Of a DNA stretch of 64,000 nucleotides, positions 53,800 to 62,284 are shown in pieces. Origin of the DNA: an uncultured Eubacteriales bacterium (lineage in GTDB: Bacteria; Bacillota; Clostridia; Oscillospirales; CAG-272); assembly GCA_934446065.1 (NCBI GenBank), contig CAKSDP010000005.1:1-64000 (forward strand), in the 5' to 3' direction. Each line of letters starts with the position of its first letter. Position 1 is the first letter of the stretch. Under the pieces are notes generated by a model. The model was given only the letters and a program-made list of their open reading frames with translations. It was not told the origin of the DNA and did no database searches. Both the position numbers and the translations under genes were made by a program.

Positions 53800-54801
53800 A
53801 TGGGAAAATTACTTGAAATCAAGGACGAAAGACTGTCCTTCTTTACCCCTGTCGGCGAGGTGAAGGCGCTGAACGGCGTCTCATTCTCGATGAACGAGGG
53901 CGAAGTCCTCGGCATCGTCGGAGAGTCCGGTTCCGGAAAATCCGTCACCGCATATTCGATCATGGGTCTGACCGCATACCCCGGCCGCCTTGTCGGCGGA
54001 ACCATTTGGTTCAACGGACATGAGGTCGAGAAGATGACCGAGAAGCAGTTCCGCCGTATGCGCGGAAACGAGGTCTCGATAATCTTCCAGGATCCTATGA
54101 CGAGCCTTAACCCCGTTTACACTATCGGAAACCAGATCACCGAGGTGATCCTGCTTCATACAAACAAAACAAAGAGCGAGGCGCACGCCCGTGCCCGCGA
54201 GCTTCTTGAGCTTGTCGGAATAAACGAGCCGGATAAGCGCCTGAAGCAGTACCCGCATGAGCTGTCCGGCGGTATGCGCCAGCGCGTTATGATCGCGATC
54301 GCTCTTGCGTGCGAGCCGAAGCTGCTTATCGCCGATGAGCCGACGACGGCACTCGACGTTACCATTCAGGCTCAGATACTTGAGCTTATGCAGGAGCTTC
54401 GCGAAAAGCTCGGCATGAGTATCATCATGATCACGCACGACCTCGGCGTCGTTGCAAGTATGTGCGAGAAGATCGCCGTCATGTACGCCGGTCATATCGT
54501 TGAGTACGGCACAGCCGATGAGATATTCTATAATCCCTCGCACGAGTATACGAAGGGTCTTATCAACTCGATCCCGAAACTGAACGTTGAGGAAACGGAA
54601 CGCCTTGTTCCGATCGAGGGTCAGCCCGTCGATCTGCTCAATCCTCCCGCAGGATGTCCGTTCGCACCCCGCTGCGATCGGTGTATGAAGATATGTTTGC
54701 GAGAGATGCCGCCCAAAACGGAGCTGAGCGATACCCATTACAGCCATTGCTGGCTGCTCCAGAAGAATGAGTTTGAAAAAGGAGGCGGCGACAATGTCTG
54801 A
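53800..54801 (+). CDS. oppD: oligopeptide ABC transporter ATPase OppD
   Basis: A 333-residue ATPase with Walker A GESGSGKS, signature LSGGMRQRVMIAIALAC, Walker B LLIADEPTTALDV and H-loop ITHDLGV. The C-terminal oligopeptide domain (PPAGCPFAPRCDRCMKIC) has the conserved cysteines that can bind a Fe-S cluster in this family. SD AAGGAGG precedes ATG 53800. It overlaps oppF by eight bases. Confidence 0.97.
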   Translation: MGKLLEIKDERLSFFTPVGEVKALNGVSFSMNEGEVLGIVGESGSGKSVTAYSIMGLTAYPGRLVGGTIWFNGHEVEKMTEKQFRRMRGNEVSIIFQDPMTSLNPVYTIGNQITEVILLHTNKTKSEAHARARELLELVGINEPDKRLKQYPHELSGGMRQRVMIAIALACEPKLLIADEPTTALDVTIQAQILELMQELREKLGMSIIMITHDLGVVASMCEKIAVMYAGHIVEYGTADEIFYNPSHEYTKGLINSIPKLNVEETERLVPIEGQPVDLLNPPAGCPFAPRCDRCMKICLREMPPKTELSDTHYSHCWLLQKNEFEKGGGDNV

Positions 54802-55855
54802 GAATAAAGTCCTTGTAGAAGTACAGCACCTTCAGCAGTATTTTCCTGCCGGCGGGCACGGAAAGAACAAGCGCTTCGTGCAGGCGGTCGATGATGTTTC
54901 GTTCTCGATCATGCGCGGTGAAACGCTCGGCATCGTCGGCGAGTCCGGCTGCGGTAAAACGACTGTCGGACGCACAATGCTCCGCCTGTATGAGCCGACC
55001 GACGGCCGCATTATCTACGACGGCAAGGTGATATTCGACAGCGGTAAGACACCGCTTATGAATCCCGACGGAACAGATGTAACGGATGCCGACGGCAAGC
55101 TTGTCTACGGCGCGAAGACCGCAGTCAATATGCTGCCGTATCGCCGTCGTATGCAGATCGTGTTCCAGGATCCTTACGCGAGCCTTGACCCGCGTATGAC
55201 AATCGGTGATATCGTCGGCGAGTCTATCGACATTCACAAGCTCTGCCAGAATAAGGACGAGCGCCATGATAAGATCATTTCTCTGCTTGAGCGCGTAGGC
55301 CTCAACAGCGAGCACGCCAACCGCTATCCGCACGAGTTCTCCGGCGGTCAGCGCCAGCGCGTGGGAATCGCACGTGCGCTTGCAGTTGATCCCGAGTTCA
55401 TCGTCTGCGACGAGCCTGTCTCCGCGCTTGACGTTTCGATCCAGGCGCAGGTCGTCAATATGTTTGAGGATCTGCAGAGCGAAATGGGTCTCACCTATCT
55501 GTTTATTGCGCACGACCTCAGCGTCGTTCGTCATATTTCAAACCGCATCGGCGTAATGTATCTCGGACGAATGGTGGAACTTGCGGACAGCTATGAGCTG
55601 ATCTCGCACAGCGTCCATCCGTACACGAGAAGCCTTATTTCCGCGATACCCGTGGCAGATCCGAAGCAGGCTCGCGCCTCCAAGCGTATCCCGCTTCAGG
55701 GCGACGTTCCCAGCCCGCTGAATCCGCCGAGCGGATGCCGATTCCGCACACGCTGCCCCTACGCGGACGAAGTGTGCGCTGCGGAATGCCCCAAGCTGCG
55801 CGAGGTGTCCCCCGGACATTTTGCGGCTTGCCACCACCTTGACCGCTTGGTCTGA
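54794..55855 (+). CDS. oppF: oligopeptide ABC transporter ATPase OppF
   Basis: A 353-residue ATPase, partner of OppD. Walker A GESGCGKTT, signature FSGGQRQRVGIARAL, Walker B FIVCDEPVSALDV. An insertion at about 85-115 (SGKTPLMNPDGTDVTDADGK), between the Walker A and Q-loop regions, is longer than in most OppF proteins. The C-terminal cysteine block is PSGCRFRTRCPYADEVC. Start ATG 54794 is chosen for AAAGGAGG, inside the end of oppD. Confidence 0.95.
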   Translation: MSENKVLVEVQHLQQYFPAGGHGKNKRFVQAVDDVSFSIMRGETLGIVGESGCGKTTVGRTMLRLYEPTDGRIIYDGKVIFDSGKTPLMNPDGTDVTDADGKLVYGAKTAVNMLPYRRRMQIVFQDPYASLDPRMTIGDIVGESIDIHKLCQNKDERHDKIISLLERVGLNSEHANRYPHEFSGGQRQRVGIARALAVDPEFIVCDEPVSALDVSIQAQVVNMFEDLQSEMGLTYLFIAHDLSVVRHISNRIGVMYLGRMVELADSYELISHSVHPYTRSLISAIPVADPKQARASKRIPLQGDVPSPLNPPSGCRFRTRCPYADEVCAAECPKLREVSPGHFAACHHLDRLV

Positions 55856-55928
55856 TTATCTATGGTATTCTTTGTGTTAGCGGCACAATGGATATAGACC
55901 CCAAAAAATAAAAAAAGGAGAAGAATCA

Positions 55929-57698
55929 ATGAACGCAAAGAGACTGATCGCACTTGTGCTGGTCGTCGCTACGGTGTTCTTCCTCGGCGCCTGCGGAAAG
56001 AAGCAGACTAATGACGGCATTACCGTACAGATCGGCCCGAACCCCGAGACTCTTGACCCCGCACTGAACAGTGCAGTTGATGGCGGTAATATGCTCATCA
56101 CGCTGTTCGAGACGCTTCTCATCATCGATGAGGACAACAAAGTTCAGCCCGGCCAGGCTGAAAAGTATGAAGTAAGCCCGGACGGCCTTACCTGGACCTT
56201 CACCATGCGTGACGGCCTGAAGTGGAGCGACGGCACCGAGCTCAACGCTAAGGACTTTGAGTACTCTTTCAAGAGACTTACCAAGGAAGAGGTCGCAGCA
56301 CCCTATGCTGAGACTGTTATCGGTATGGTCGAAGGTTACACCGACGCTATCGGTAATCCCGATGCTGAGGGTAAACCCACCACTACTCCTGATCCGGATC
56401 TGCTTCAGGTAAAAGCAAGCGAGGACGGCAAGACCCTTACCGTTAAACTTGCTTACCCCTGCTCTTACTTTGATAAGCTTGCTGCTTTCGGATCCATGAG
56501 CCCTGTTCAGAAGGCTACCGTCGAGGCAAACGGCGATTCTTGGGCAACTAAGCCTGAGACCTACGTCTGCAACGGTCCTTACATGATCAGCGAGTGGACC
56601 TCCAGCGAGCGCATCGTCTGCAAGAAGAACCCGAACTACAAGGGTGGTTGGGATTCGAGCCGTATCGTAACCGATCAACTCACATTCCTCCTCCTTGAGG
56701 ATTCCTCTGCTGCATACACTGCATACCAGAACGGTACTGCACAGCTGATTAAGGGGGTTCCTACCGAGGAGATACCCAGTCTCAAAAAGGCTGAGGACGG
56801 CGGCGATTTCTACATTGATACCATTCTCGGTACCTACTACCTCAGCATGAACCTTGAGAAGGAAGTCTTCCAGGATGTCAACGTCCGTAAGGCTCTCTCT
56901 CTTGCAATCGACCGTGAGTACGTTGCAAACACCATCATGCAGGGCACTTACACCGCTGCATACAACTATGTCGGCCCGAACGTAGTTGACGCCGAAGGCA
57001 TGTTCTTTGACAACGCTGTTAAGGCTAACGACGGTAAGACCTACCTGCCCCAGGATCACGCAAAGGCTCTCGAGGAGGCTAAGGCAGCTCTCGCAGAGGC
57101 CGGCTATCCGAACGGTAAGGGCTTCCCGAAGATCACCTACTCCACCAACGATGCAGGCTACCACAAGCCTCTCGCAGAGTATCTGCAGCAGTGCTACAAG
57201 GAGCTCGGCATCACCATGGATATCGACATCGTCGAGTGGAAGGCATTCACTCCTCAGCGTCGTGCAGGTGAGTACGAGATGGCTCGTAACGGTTGGGTTA
57301 TGGACTACAACGATGCTTCGAACATGATCGAGCTTCTGTACTCCACCAACGGTAACAACGACGGCAAGTACAACAATCCCGAGTTTGATGCAGCTCTTGA
57401 CGCGTCCAAGGTTGCTGACGCTAAGACGCACTTTGAGGCTCTCCACAAGGCTGAGACCATCATGATGGAAGACTACGCTATGATCCCCGTCGCTTACTAC
57501 AACGACTTTTGGTTGCAGAGCCCCGCTCTGAAGGGAACATGGCACAGCCCGTACGGCTACTGGTACTTCCAGTATGCGTACATCGATGAGAATGTACAGG
57601 TAACCACCGGTGCTGCTGTCAGCACTACCGGCGCTGTAACCACCGAGGCTACTGATACCGCTGCTGCAAGCGCTACCGCTGCAACTGAGGGTAAGTAA
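55929..57698 (+). CDS. oppA: oligopeptide-binding lipoprotein OppA
   Basis: A 589-residue substrate-binding protein of the family 5 type. Signal peptide and lipobox FLGAC (lipidated C22). Clear family segments are TWTFTMRDGLKWSDGTELNA-like strand and KALSLAIDREYVANTIM. The last 35 residues are a Thr/Ala/Val-rich tail (TTGAAVSTTGAVTTEATDTA) that other family members lack. Codon choice differs from neighbours: GCT, ACC, AAG and GGT-rich codons typical of very highly expressed genes. It is last in oppBCDFA, 73 bases after oppF, with SD AAAAGGAG. Confidence 0.95.
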   Translation: MNAKRLIALVLVVATVFFLGACGKKQTNDGITVQIGPNPETLDPALNSAVDGGNMLITLFETLLIIDEDNKVQPGQAEKYEVSPDGLTWTFTMRDGLKWSDGTELNAKDFEYSFKRLTKEEVAAPYAETVIGMVEGYTDAIGNPDAEGKPTTTPDPDLLQVKASEDGKTLTVKLAYPCSYFDKLAAFGSMSPVQKATVEANGDSWATKPETYVCNGPYMISEWTSSERIVCKKNPNYKGGWDSSRIVTDQLTFLLLEDSSAAYTAYQNGTAQLIKGVPTEEIPSLKKAEDGGDFYIDTILGTYYLSMNLEKEVFQDVNVRKALSLAIDREYVANTIMQGTYTAAYNYVGPNVVDAEGMFFDNAVKANDGKTYLPQDHAKALEEAKAALAEAGYPNGKGFPKITYSTNDAGYHKPLAEYLQQCYKELGITMDIDIVEWKAFTPQRRAGEYEMARNGWVMDYNDASNMIELLYSTNGNNDGKYNNPEFDAALDASKVADAKTHFEALHKAETIMMEDYAMIPVAYYNDFWLQSPALKGTWHSPYGYWYFQYAYIDENVQVTTGAAVSTTGAVTTEATDTAAASATAATEGK

Positions 57699-57712
57699 TC
57701 AAAAGCTATAAA

Positions 57713-57745
57713 GAAAAGGCTGCCGCATTTGCGGCGGCCTTTCTT
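57713..57745 (+). terminator. terminator after oppA
   Basis: Stem AAAGGCTGCCGC / GCGGCGGCCTTT with loop ATTT, then CTTTAG. Confidence 0.85.
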
Positions 57746-57770
57746 TAGATTATATCAGGAGATAAAACTA

Positions 57771-58940
57771 ATGAATGTCATTGAACGCTTCCTTAAATAC
57801 GTTACATTTGAAACGACCTCCGATGAGGATTCGGAAACCTGCCCCTCCACCGCGTGTCAGCTTGCGCTTGCGGACTATCTCGCAGAGGAGCTGCGCGGGA
57901 TCGGCGTTGCGGACGCGGCGCGCGACGAGCTTGGCTATGTCTACGGCCACATCCCCGCGAGCAAGGGCATGGAGAACGAGCCTGTGATCGGGCTCATCGC
58001 GCACATGGATACCTCGCCTGACGTGAGCGGTAAAAATGTTCAGGCGAAAATAATCAAGTACGACGGAACAAACGCCGGTATGCTCGACGATTCACACATC
58101 GGCCACGAGCTTATAGTCACCGATAATACAACGCTGCTCGGCGCAGACGATAAGGCGGGCGTCGCCGAGATCGTCGCGGCGTGCGACCGTATCATTTCCG
58201 ACTCGTCGCTTCGTCACGGCAAGATCTGCATCGGATTTACCCCCGATGAGGAGATTGGGCGCGGCGCCGATCATTTTGATCTCGAGCGCTTCGGCGCGGA
58301 CTTTGCGTATACCGTGGACGGCGGCGAGCTTGGCGAGATCGAGTACGAGAATTTCAACGCCGCCGCAGTCAAGATCACGATACACGGTGTGAACACCCAT
58401 CCCGGCTCCGCGAAGAATAAGATGCGCAACGCCGCGCTGTATGCGACGGAGCTTGTATCAATGCTTCCGCCCGCAGAGACACCCGCACACACCGAAGGCC
58501 GCGAGGGCTTCTACCACGTCTCCGGGATAACGGCTGACGAGACAACGGCGCAGATCACGATGATCGTGCGCGATCACTGCCGCGAGACATTTGAGCAGCG
58601 TAAGAGCTTTGTCTCCGCGATCGTCCGCTTCATGAATGACAAATACGGCTGCGGTACCGTCGAGCTTGATATGTCCGACAGCTACTACAACATGAAGGAG
58701 ATCATCGACGAGCATCTCGATATCGTCGAGCGTGCAAAGGCAGCCATGGCGGCAGCGGGCGTTGAGCCGATCATCGTCCCGATCCGCGGCGGCACGGATG
58801 GAGCAAGACTCTCGTTTGACGGACTTCCGTGCCCGAATCTCTCTACCGGCGGACTCAATTTCCACAGCATTTACGAGGCGATACCGACTGAATCTCTCGT
58901 GAAGATGGCAGACGTTCTCGTGAACCTCACGTGCCATTAA
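57771..58940 (+). CDS. pepT: peptidase T (tripeptidase)
   Basis: A 389-residue M20 di-zinc enzyme that removes the N-terminal residue of tripeptides. Metal and catalytic motifs: IAHMDTSPD, LLGADDKAGVAEI, FTPDEEIGRGADHFD and the PepT-specific VDGGELGEIEYENFNAAA. The lid motif is GVNTHPGSAKNKM. SD CAGGAG; ATG 57771 begins MNVIERFLKYV as in relatives. It is 72 bases after oppA behind a terminator, so it may use read-through. It completes the import-and-degrade peptide region. Confidence 0.97.
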   Translation: MNVIERFLKYVTFETTSDEDSETCPSTACQLALADYLAEELRGIGVADAARDELGYVYGHIPASKGMENEPVIGLIAHMDTSPDVSGKNVQAKIIKYDGTNAGMLDDSHIGHELIVTDNTTLLGADDKAGVAEIVAACDRIISDSSLRHGKICIGFTPDEEIGRGADHFDLERFGADFAYTVDGGELGEIEYENFNAAAVKITIHGVNTHPGSAKNKMRNAALYATELVSMLPPAETPAHTEGREGFYHVSGITADETTAQITMIVRDHCRETFEQRKSFVSAIVRFMNDKYGCGTVELDMSDSYYNMKEIIDEHLDIVERAKAAMAAAGVEPIIVPIRGGTDGARLSFDGLPCPNLSTGGLNFHSIYEAIPTESLVKMADVLVNLTCH

Positions 58941-59002
58941 ACAATTAGGACCTGAAATCTTGTGAACGCACTGTAAAATTTGCTGAATTGATAAGTTACG
59001 CC

Positions 59003-59031
59003 TTGAAAACGCCGCCCGATTGCGGTATACT
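59003..59031 (+). promoter_or_regulatory. sigma-A promoter of the decarboxylase-pump genes
   Basis: TTGAAA at 59003-59008 and TATACT at 59026-59031 with a 17-bp spacer. Confidence 0.8.
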
Positions 59032-59074
59032 CATAAAGTAAGACTAAATGAGATTTTACTTAACGGGGTACTTT

Positions 59075-60202
59075 ATGGCGGATCTGTTTTCAAACGTTCT
59101 GAATATTACATGGCAGCAGATAGTGATGTGGGTCATCGGCGGGATCCTTATTTATCTTGCGATAAAGAAGGACATGGAGCCGACGCTCCTCCTGCCGATG
59201 GGCTTCGGCGCGATCCTCGTGAATCTGCCGCTCTCCGGCGCGGTCAATCAGGTGTACGACGGCGTGACGGAGCCGGGCGCGCTCGACGTCCTGTTCAGCG
59301 CAGGAATTGCGAACGAGCTGTTCCCGCTTTTGCTGTTCATCGGTATCGGCGCGATGATCGATTTCGAGCCGCTGCTCACCAACCCGAAGCTGATGATATT
59401 CGGTGCGGCGGCGCAGTTCGGAATATTCTTCACGATGAGCCTTGCGGCACTGTTCGGCTTTGACCTGAAAGATGCCGCGTCGATCGGCATAATCGGCACC
59501 GCAGACGGTCCGACTTCGATATTTGTCGCGAACTTTCTCGGCTCAAAGTACACCGGCGCAATAATGGTCGCAGCGTATTCATATATGGCGCTTGTGCCGC
59601 TTGTGCAGCCGCCTGTGATAAAAATGCTGACGACCGAGAGCGAGCGCCGCATCAGAATGACGTACAAGCAGCGCTCCGTTTCAAAGCTGACGAAGATACT
59701 GTTCCCGATAGTGATAACGGTTATCACCGGAATCGTGTCTCCGCGCAGCGTGGCGCTGATCGGATTTCTTATGTTCGGCAACCTCATCCGCGAGTGCGGC
59801 GTGCTTGATTCGCTGTCAGAGACGGCGCAGAAGGTTCTGTCAAACCTCGTGACGCTCCTTCTCGGCATTACGATCGCAACGAAAATGCAGGCGGAGTATT
59901 TCCTCCGTTGGGAGACGCTGCTCATCATCGCGCTCGGACTTGTCGCGTTCATATTCGATACGGCGGGCGGCGTGCTGTTTGCAAAGCTTATAAACCTCTT
60001 CCTGCCGAAGGAGAAGAAGATTAACCCGATGATCGGCGCGGCAGGAATATCGGCGTTCCCGATGTCGGCGCGTGTCGTCCATAAGATGGGTCTGAAGGAG
60101 GATCCGCAGAACTTCCTCCTGATGCATTCGGTCGGAGTGAATGTCTCCGGACAGATCGCCTCGGTGATCGCCGGCGGAATCATCCTCAACATGATCGGCT
60201 GA
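59075..60202 (+). CDS. sodium-translocating decarboxylase beta subunit (OadB/GcdB family)
   Basis: A 375-residue membrane protein with about nine to eleven segments. The family marks are complete: PLLLFIGIGAMIDFEPLL, IIGTADGPTSIFVANFL (with the aspartate used in sodium transport) and MIGAAGISAFPMSARVV. In relatives the beta subunit couples decarboxylation of a biotin-bound carboxyl group to sodium export. ATG 59075 is preferred (SD AACGGGG); the frame opens at 59048. The carboxyltransferase alpha subunit and the biotin carrier are not in the window, so the substrate (oxaloacetate, glutaconyl-CoA, methylmalonyl-CoA) is open. Confidence 0.93.
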   Translation: MADLFSNVLNITWQQIVMWVIGGILIYLAIKKDMEPTLLLPMGFGAILVNLPLSGAVNQVYDGVTEPGALDVLFSAGIANELFPLLLFIGIGAMIDFEPLLTNPKLMIFGAAAQFGIFFTMSLAALFGFDLKDAASIGIIGTADGPTSIFVANFLGSKYTGAIMVAAYSYMALVPLVQPPVIKMLTTESERRIRMTYKQRSVSKLTKILFPIVITVITGIVSPRSVALIGFLMFGNLIRECGVLDSLSETAQKVLSNLVTLLLGITIATKMQAEYFLRWETLLIIALGLVAFIFDTAGGVLFAKLINLFLPKEKKINPMIGAAGISAFPMSARVVHKMGLKEDPQNFLLMHSVGVNVSGQIASVIAGGIILNMIG

Positions 60203-60220
60203 GAATAACGGGAGGTTTGT

Positions 60221-60355
60221 ATGAATATTAATGTCGATTTGTTTCTCGAAACTCTGCCGATGATGGCAAAGGGTATGGCGGGCATATTTATCGTCGTCGG
60301 CGTGATCTACCTCGCAACTTTTTTGATCCGCAAACTTACAACGAAGTATAATTGA
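60221..60355 (+). CDS. small OadG-related membrane subunit
   Basis: A 44-residue open frame with a strong SD (GGGAGG) eight bases before ATG, 18 bases after the beta subunit gene. Sequence begins MNINVDLFLETLPMMAKGMA, then one membrane helix (GIFIVVGVIYLATFLIRKL). Small OadG-related subunits of this size and pattern accompany OadB in Clostridia and help assemble the pump. It lacks the cytoplasmic Pro/His-rich tail of full-length OadG. Confidence 0.82.
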   Translation: MNINVDLFLETLPMMAKGMAGIFIVVGVIYLATFLIRKLTTKYN

Positions 60356-60360
60356 CAGCC

Positions 60361-60440
60361 ACATAAAAAAGTGCAGGGCATACGGATTGCAGATTATCAC
60401 ACGGATATCTGTGATGACCGTAGCCCTGCACTTTTATGTG
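60361..60440. terminator. long-stem bidirectional terminator with an inner hairpin
   Basis: Outer arms ACATAAAA-AAGTGCAGGGC-A-TACGG and CCGTA-GCCCTGCAC-TTTTATGT are almost fully complementary, and the 32-base loop contains its own stem ATCACA / TGTGAT. T-tracts on both strands. It serves the pump genes and the converging GNAT gene. Confidence 0.85.
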
Positions 60441-60461
60441 CTCAGAATAAACGGATCAGAC

Positions 60462-61073
60462 TCAGCCGAGCTGCCCCGGCAGCCGCAGCTTTTCGCGTGG
60501 AGGAAATGTCTTGTCGAATTCCTCAAGCGCAGCCTCATCGGGAAAATAGCCGTCGGGATCGCGGTATGTGCCGCGCACACCGGACAGCGCATCTGAACGA
60601 AGCTCAAGCGCGAGGAAATACTCCGCATCTGGATCGTCGGCGTATGTAATACCGAGATCCTTGCCGCAGACAAAGCCGAATCGCTTGTAGTAGTTGAGAT
60701 CACCGGTGATCATGACCGCAGAGAATCCCATCTCCGACGCCATCCCGAGCGAGTGCGAGATCAGCCGTTCACCAAGCCCCTGCCTGCGATAATCCGGCAG
60801 TACGGACACAGGTCCGAACGTCGCGACGGGAAGCTTTTCTCCCGACTCGGTGACTATCGCAGCGCGGGCGTACATTATCTGCCCGATGATCCTGCCGTCC
60901 GTCTCAAGGATGAGGTCAAGCTGCGGTATAAAATCGGCATTTCCACGGAAACAGTGCAGAACAAAACGTTCGGCGCAGCCCGGACGGTAAACGTTCCAGA
61001 ATGAGTCGCGGACAACTTCCTCAACAGTGCGAAAATCGGCGGCGGTTTCTTGTCTGATAATTATGTTATTCAT
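60462..61073 (-). CDS. GNAT family N-acetyltransferase
   Basis: A 203-residue acetyltransferase. The acetyl-CoA loop is VLPDYRRQGLGERLISHSL, preceded by the strand ATFGPVSV and followed by FGFVCGKDLG. The layout (YKRFGF near residue 130, C-terminal extension) resembles the YhbS-type of small GNATs that act on protein or small-molecule amines. ATG 61073 is set by GAGAGGTG; five more codons are open upstream. It is transcribed from the minus promoter at 61232-61260 with a 150-base structured leader. Confidence 0.9.
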   Translation of the reverse strand: MNNIIIRQETAADFRTVEEVVRDSFWNVYRPGCAERFVLHCFRGNADFIPQLDLILETDGRIIGQIMYARAAIVTESGEKLPVATFGPVSVLPDYRRQGLGERLISHSLGMASEMGFSAVMITGDLNYYKRFGFVCGKDLGITYADDPDAEYFLALELRSDALSGVRGTYRDPDGYFPDEAALEEFDKTFPPREKLRLPGQLG

Positions 61074-61127
61074 TTTTACACCTCTCAAAATTCAGAAATT
61101 GATTGAAATGCGAGAGGAGCTGTGGAC

Positions 61128-61157
61128 TGTAATGCAGCGTCTCCCGCTTACATTACA
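61128..61157 (-). promoter_or_regulatory. stem-loop in the GNAT gene leader
   Basis: TGTAATG / CATTACA with an inner AGCG / CGCT pairing form a stem in the 150-base leader. A GGGCATTGCCC palindrome follows upstream at 61213-61223. No match to a riboswitch class I know; purpose unknown. Confidence 0.4.
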
Positions 61158-61231
61158 ATCTCCGAGGTGTTGTTTTTCTTCAAACAGCAGAGTCTCCTGT
61201 AAATTAATTTCGGGCATTGCCCGTGTGTCTA

Positions 61232-61260
61232 TTATATCACATCGGCGCACCCGCATCAAT
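61232..61260 (-). promoter_or_regulatory. sigma-A promoter of the GNAT gene
   Basis: On the minus strand, TTGATG (61260-61255) and TATAAT (61237-61232) are separated by 17 bp. Confidence 0.8.
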
Positions 61261-61266
61261 ACTCTG

Positions 61267-61295
61267 TTGACAAACAAAGACGCCGGGAGTAAAAT
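61267..61295 (+). promoter_or_regulatory. sigma-A promoter of the mechanosensitive channel gene
   Basis: TTGACA at 61267-61272 and TAAAAT at 61290-61295 with a 17-bp spacer. Its -35 lies six bases from the -35 of the divergent GNAT promoter, so the two promoters are back to back. Confidence 0.85.
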
Positions 61296-61325
61296 AGTTT
61301 TAGAAAACGGGTACGGAGGACACTT

Positions 61326-62117
61326 ATGGAACACGTGAAAAATTATCTGCTTACGCCGAAGCCGTGGGTCAGCCTTGCGGCGATCGGTTTTTGTTTTCTC
61401 GTATGGATCTTTGTCAAGCGCGGATTTGAGCATTTCCTGAGAAAAGGGAAGGGGCGTCACTCCGTAAATCTCCGCGTCGGCGAGAATATTATAAAGTATA
61501 TGATGATCCTTATGGCGGTCATAACAGTGCTTCAGATAAACAACGTGAACGTGACCTCGCTTATAACCGGCCTCGGAATCGCCGGAGTTGTCGTCGGCTT
61601 TGCGCTCGAGGATCTGCTCCGCGACATAATCAACGGCGCGAATATCGTTTGGGATGAGTTTTTCTCGGTGGGCGATGTCGTCCGCTATCACGGGCAGGGC
61701 GCGATGATCGAGGGAAAAGTGATAGATTTCACGCTGAAGGCGACGAAAATACGCGATCTGAACACCGGCAACACCGTTACCGTCAGCAACCGTAATATAT
61801 CGGAGATAGAGGTGCTGTCCGATTGGGTCGGGCTTGTCGTCCCGTCGCCGTACTCCGTCCCGGCGGACAGAATGCGGAGCATATGTCAAACGATGTGCAG
61901 CCGTATCGCGGAATTGCCGGATGTGTATTCGTGCGATTTTCTCGGTACGGATGAGTTCGCCGAAAGCCAGATCTCGTATAAGCTGCTCATGCACTGCGAT
62001 CCGGAGCGAAAAACGATCCTGCGGCGAAAAGCCCTCGGAACGATACAGGGTATTCTCGCGGAAAACGGCATAGACGTGCCGTTCAACAGGGTGGACGTGA
62101 GCATCGTCAACGAATAA
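61326..62117 (+). CDS. small-conductance mechanosensitive channel (MscS family)
   Basis: A 263-residue channel with three membrane segments (about 15-32, 57-75 and 78-105). The pore helix TM3 carries the family pattern of glycines and alanines (ITGLGIAGVVVGFALEDLL). The beta domain (FSVGDVVRYHG) and the C-terminal alpha/beta domain follow. It releases solutes during osmotic downshock. SD ACGGAGG. Similar to short MscS proteins of Clostridia that lack extra N-terminal helices. Confidence 0.94.
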   Translation: MEHVKNYLLTPKPWVSLAAIGFCFLVWIFVKRGFEHFLRKGKGRHSVNLRVGENIIKYMMILMAVITVLQINNVNVTSLITGLGIAGVVVGFALEDLLRDIINGANIVWDEFFSVGDVVRYHGQGAMIEGKVIDFTLKATKIRDLNTGNTVTVSNRNISEIEVLSDWVGLVVPSPYSVPADRMRSICQTMCSRIAELPDVYSCDFLGTDEFAESQISYKLLMHCDPERKTILRRKALGTIQGILAENGIDVPFNRVDVSIVNE

Positions 62118-62170
62118 TAGGCGTATGTATAAAACGTGAGAATTTAGTCAAATGACGAAAATATAGTGAA

Positions 62171-62197
62171 AGAGGAGGGTGTAATACCCCTCTTTTG
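62171..62197 (+). terminator. terminator after the MscS gene
   Basis: Stem AGAGGAGGGT / ACCCCTCTTTT with one unpaired base, loop GTAAT, then TTTTGC. Confidence 0.8.
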
Positions 62198-62227
62198 CAA
62201 GAAAAAAGCAAAAACATGGGTGCTTCC

Positions 62228-62272
62228 TTGACAAATGTTCATTTTTGGAGTATTATATATACAAAATGAACA
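62228..62272 (+). promoter_or_regulatory. promoter of the EutH-like gene with a perfect 10-bp inverted repeat around the -10
   Basis: TTGACA (62228-62233), 17 bp, TATTAT (62251-62256). TGTTCATTTT at 62236-62245 lies in the spacer, and its exact inverse AAAATGAACA at 62263-62272 covers the start of transcription. The -10 sits in the middle of the 17-base gap between the arms, ideal for a dimeric repressor to block RNA polymerase. Confidence 0.8.
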
Positions 62273-62284
62273 CGGAGGCATACC

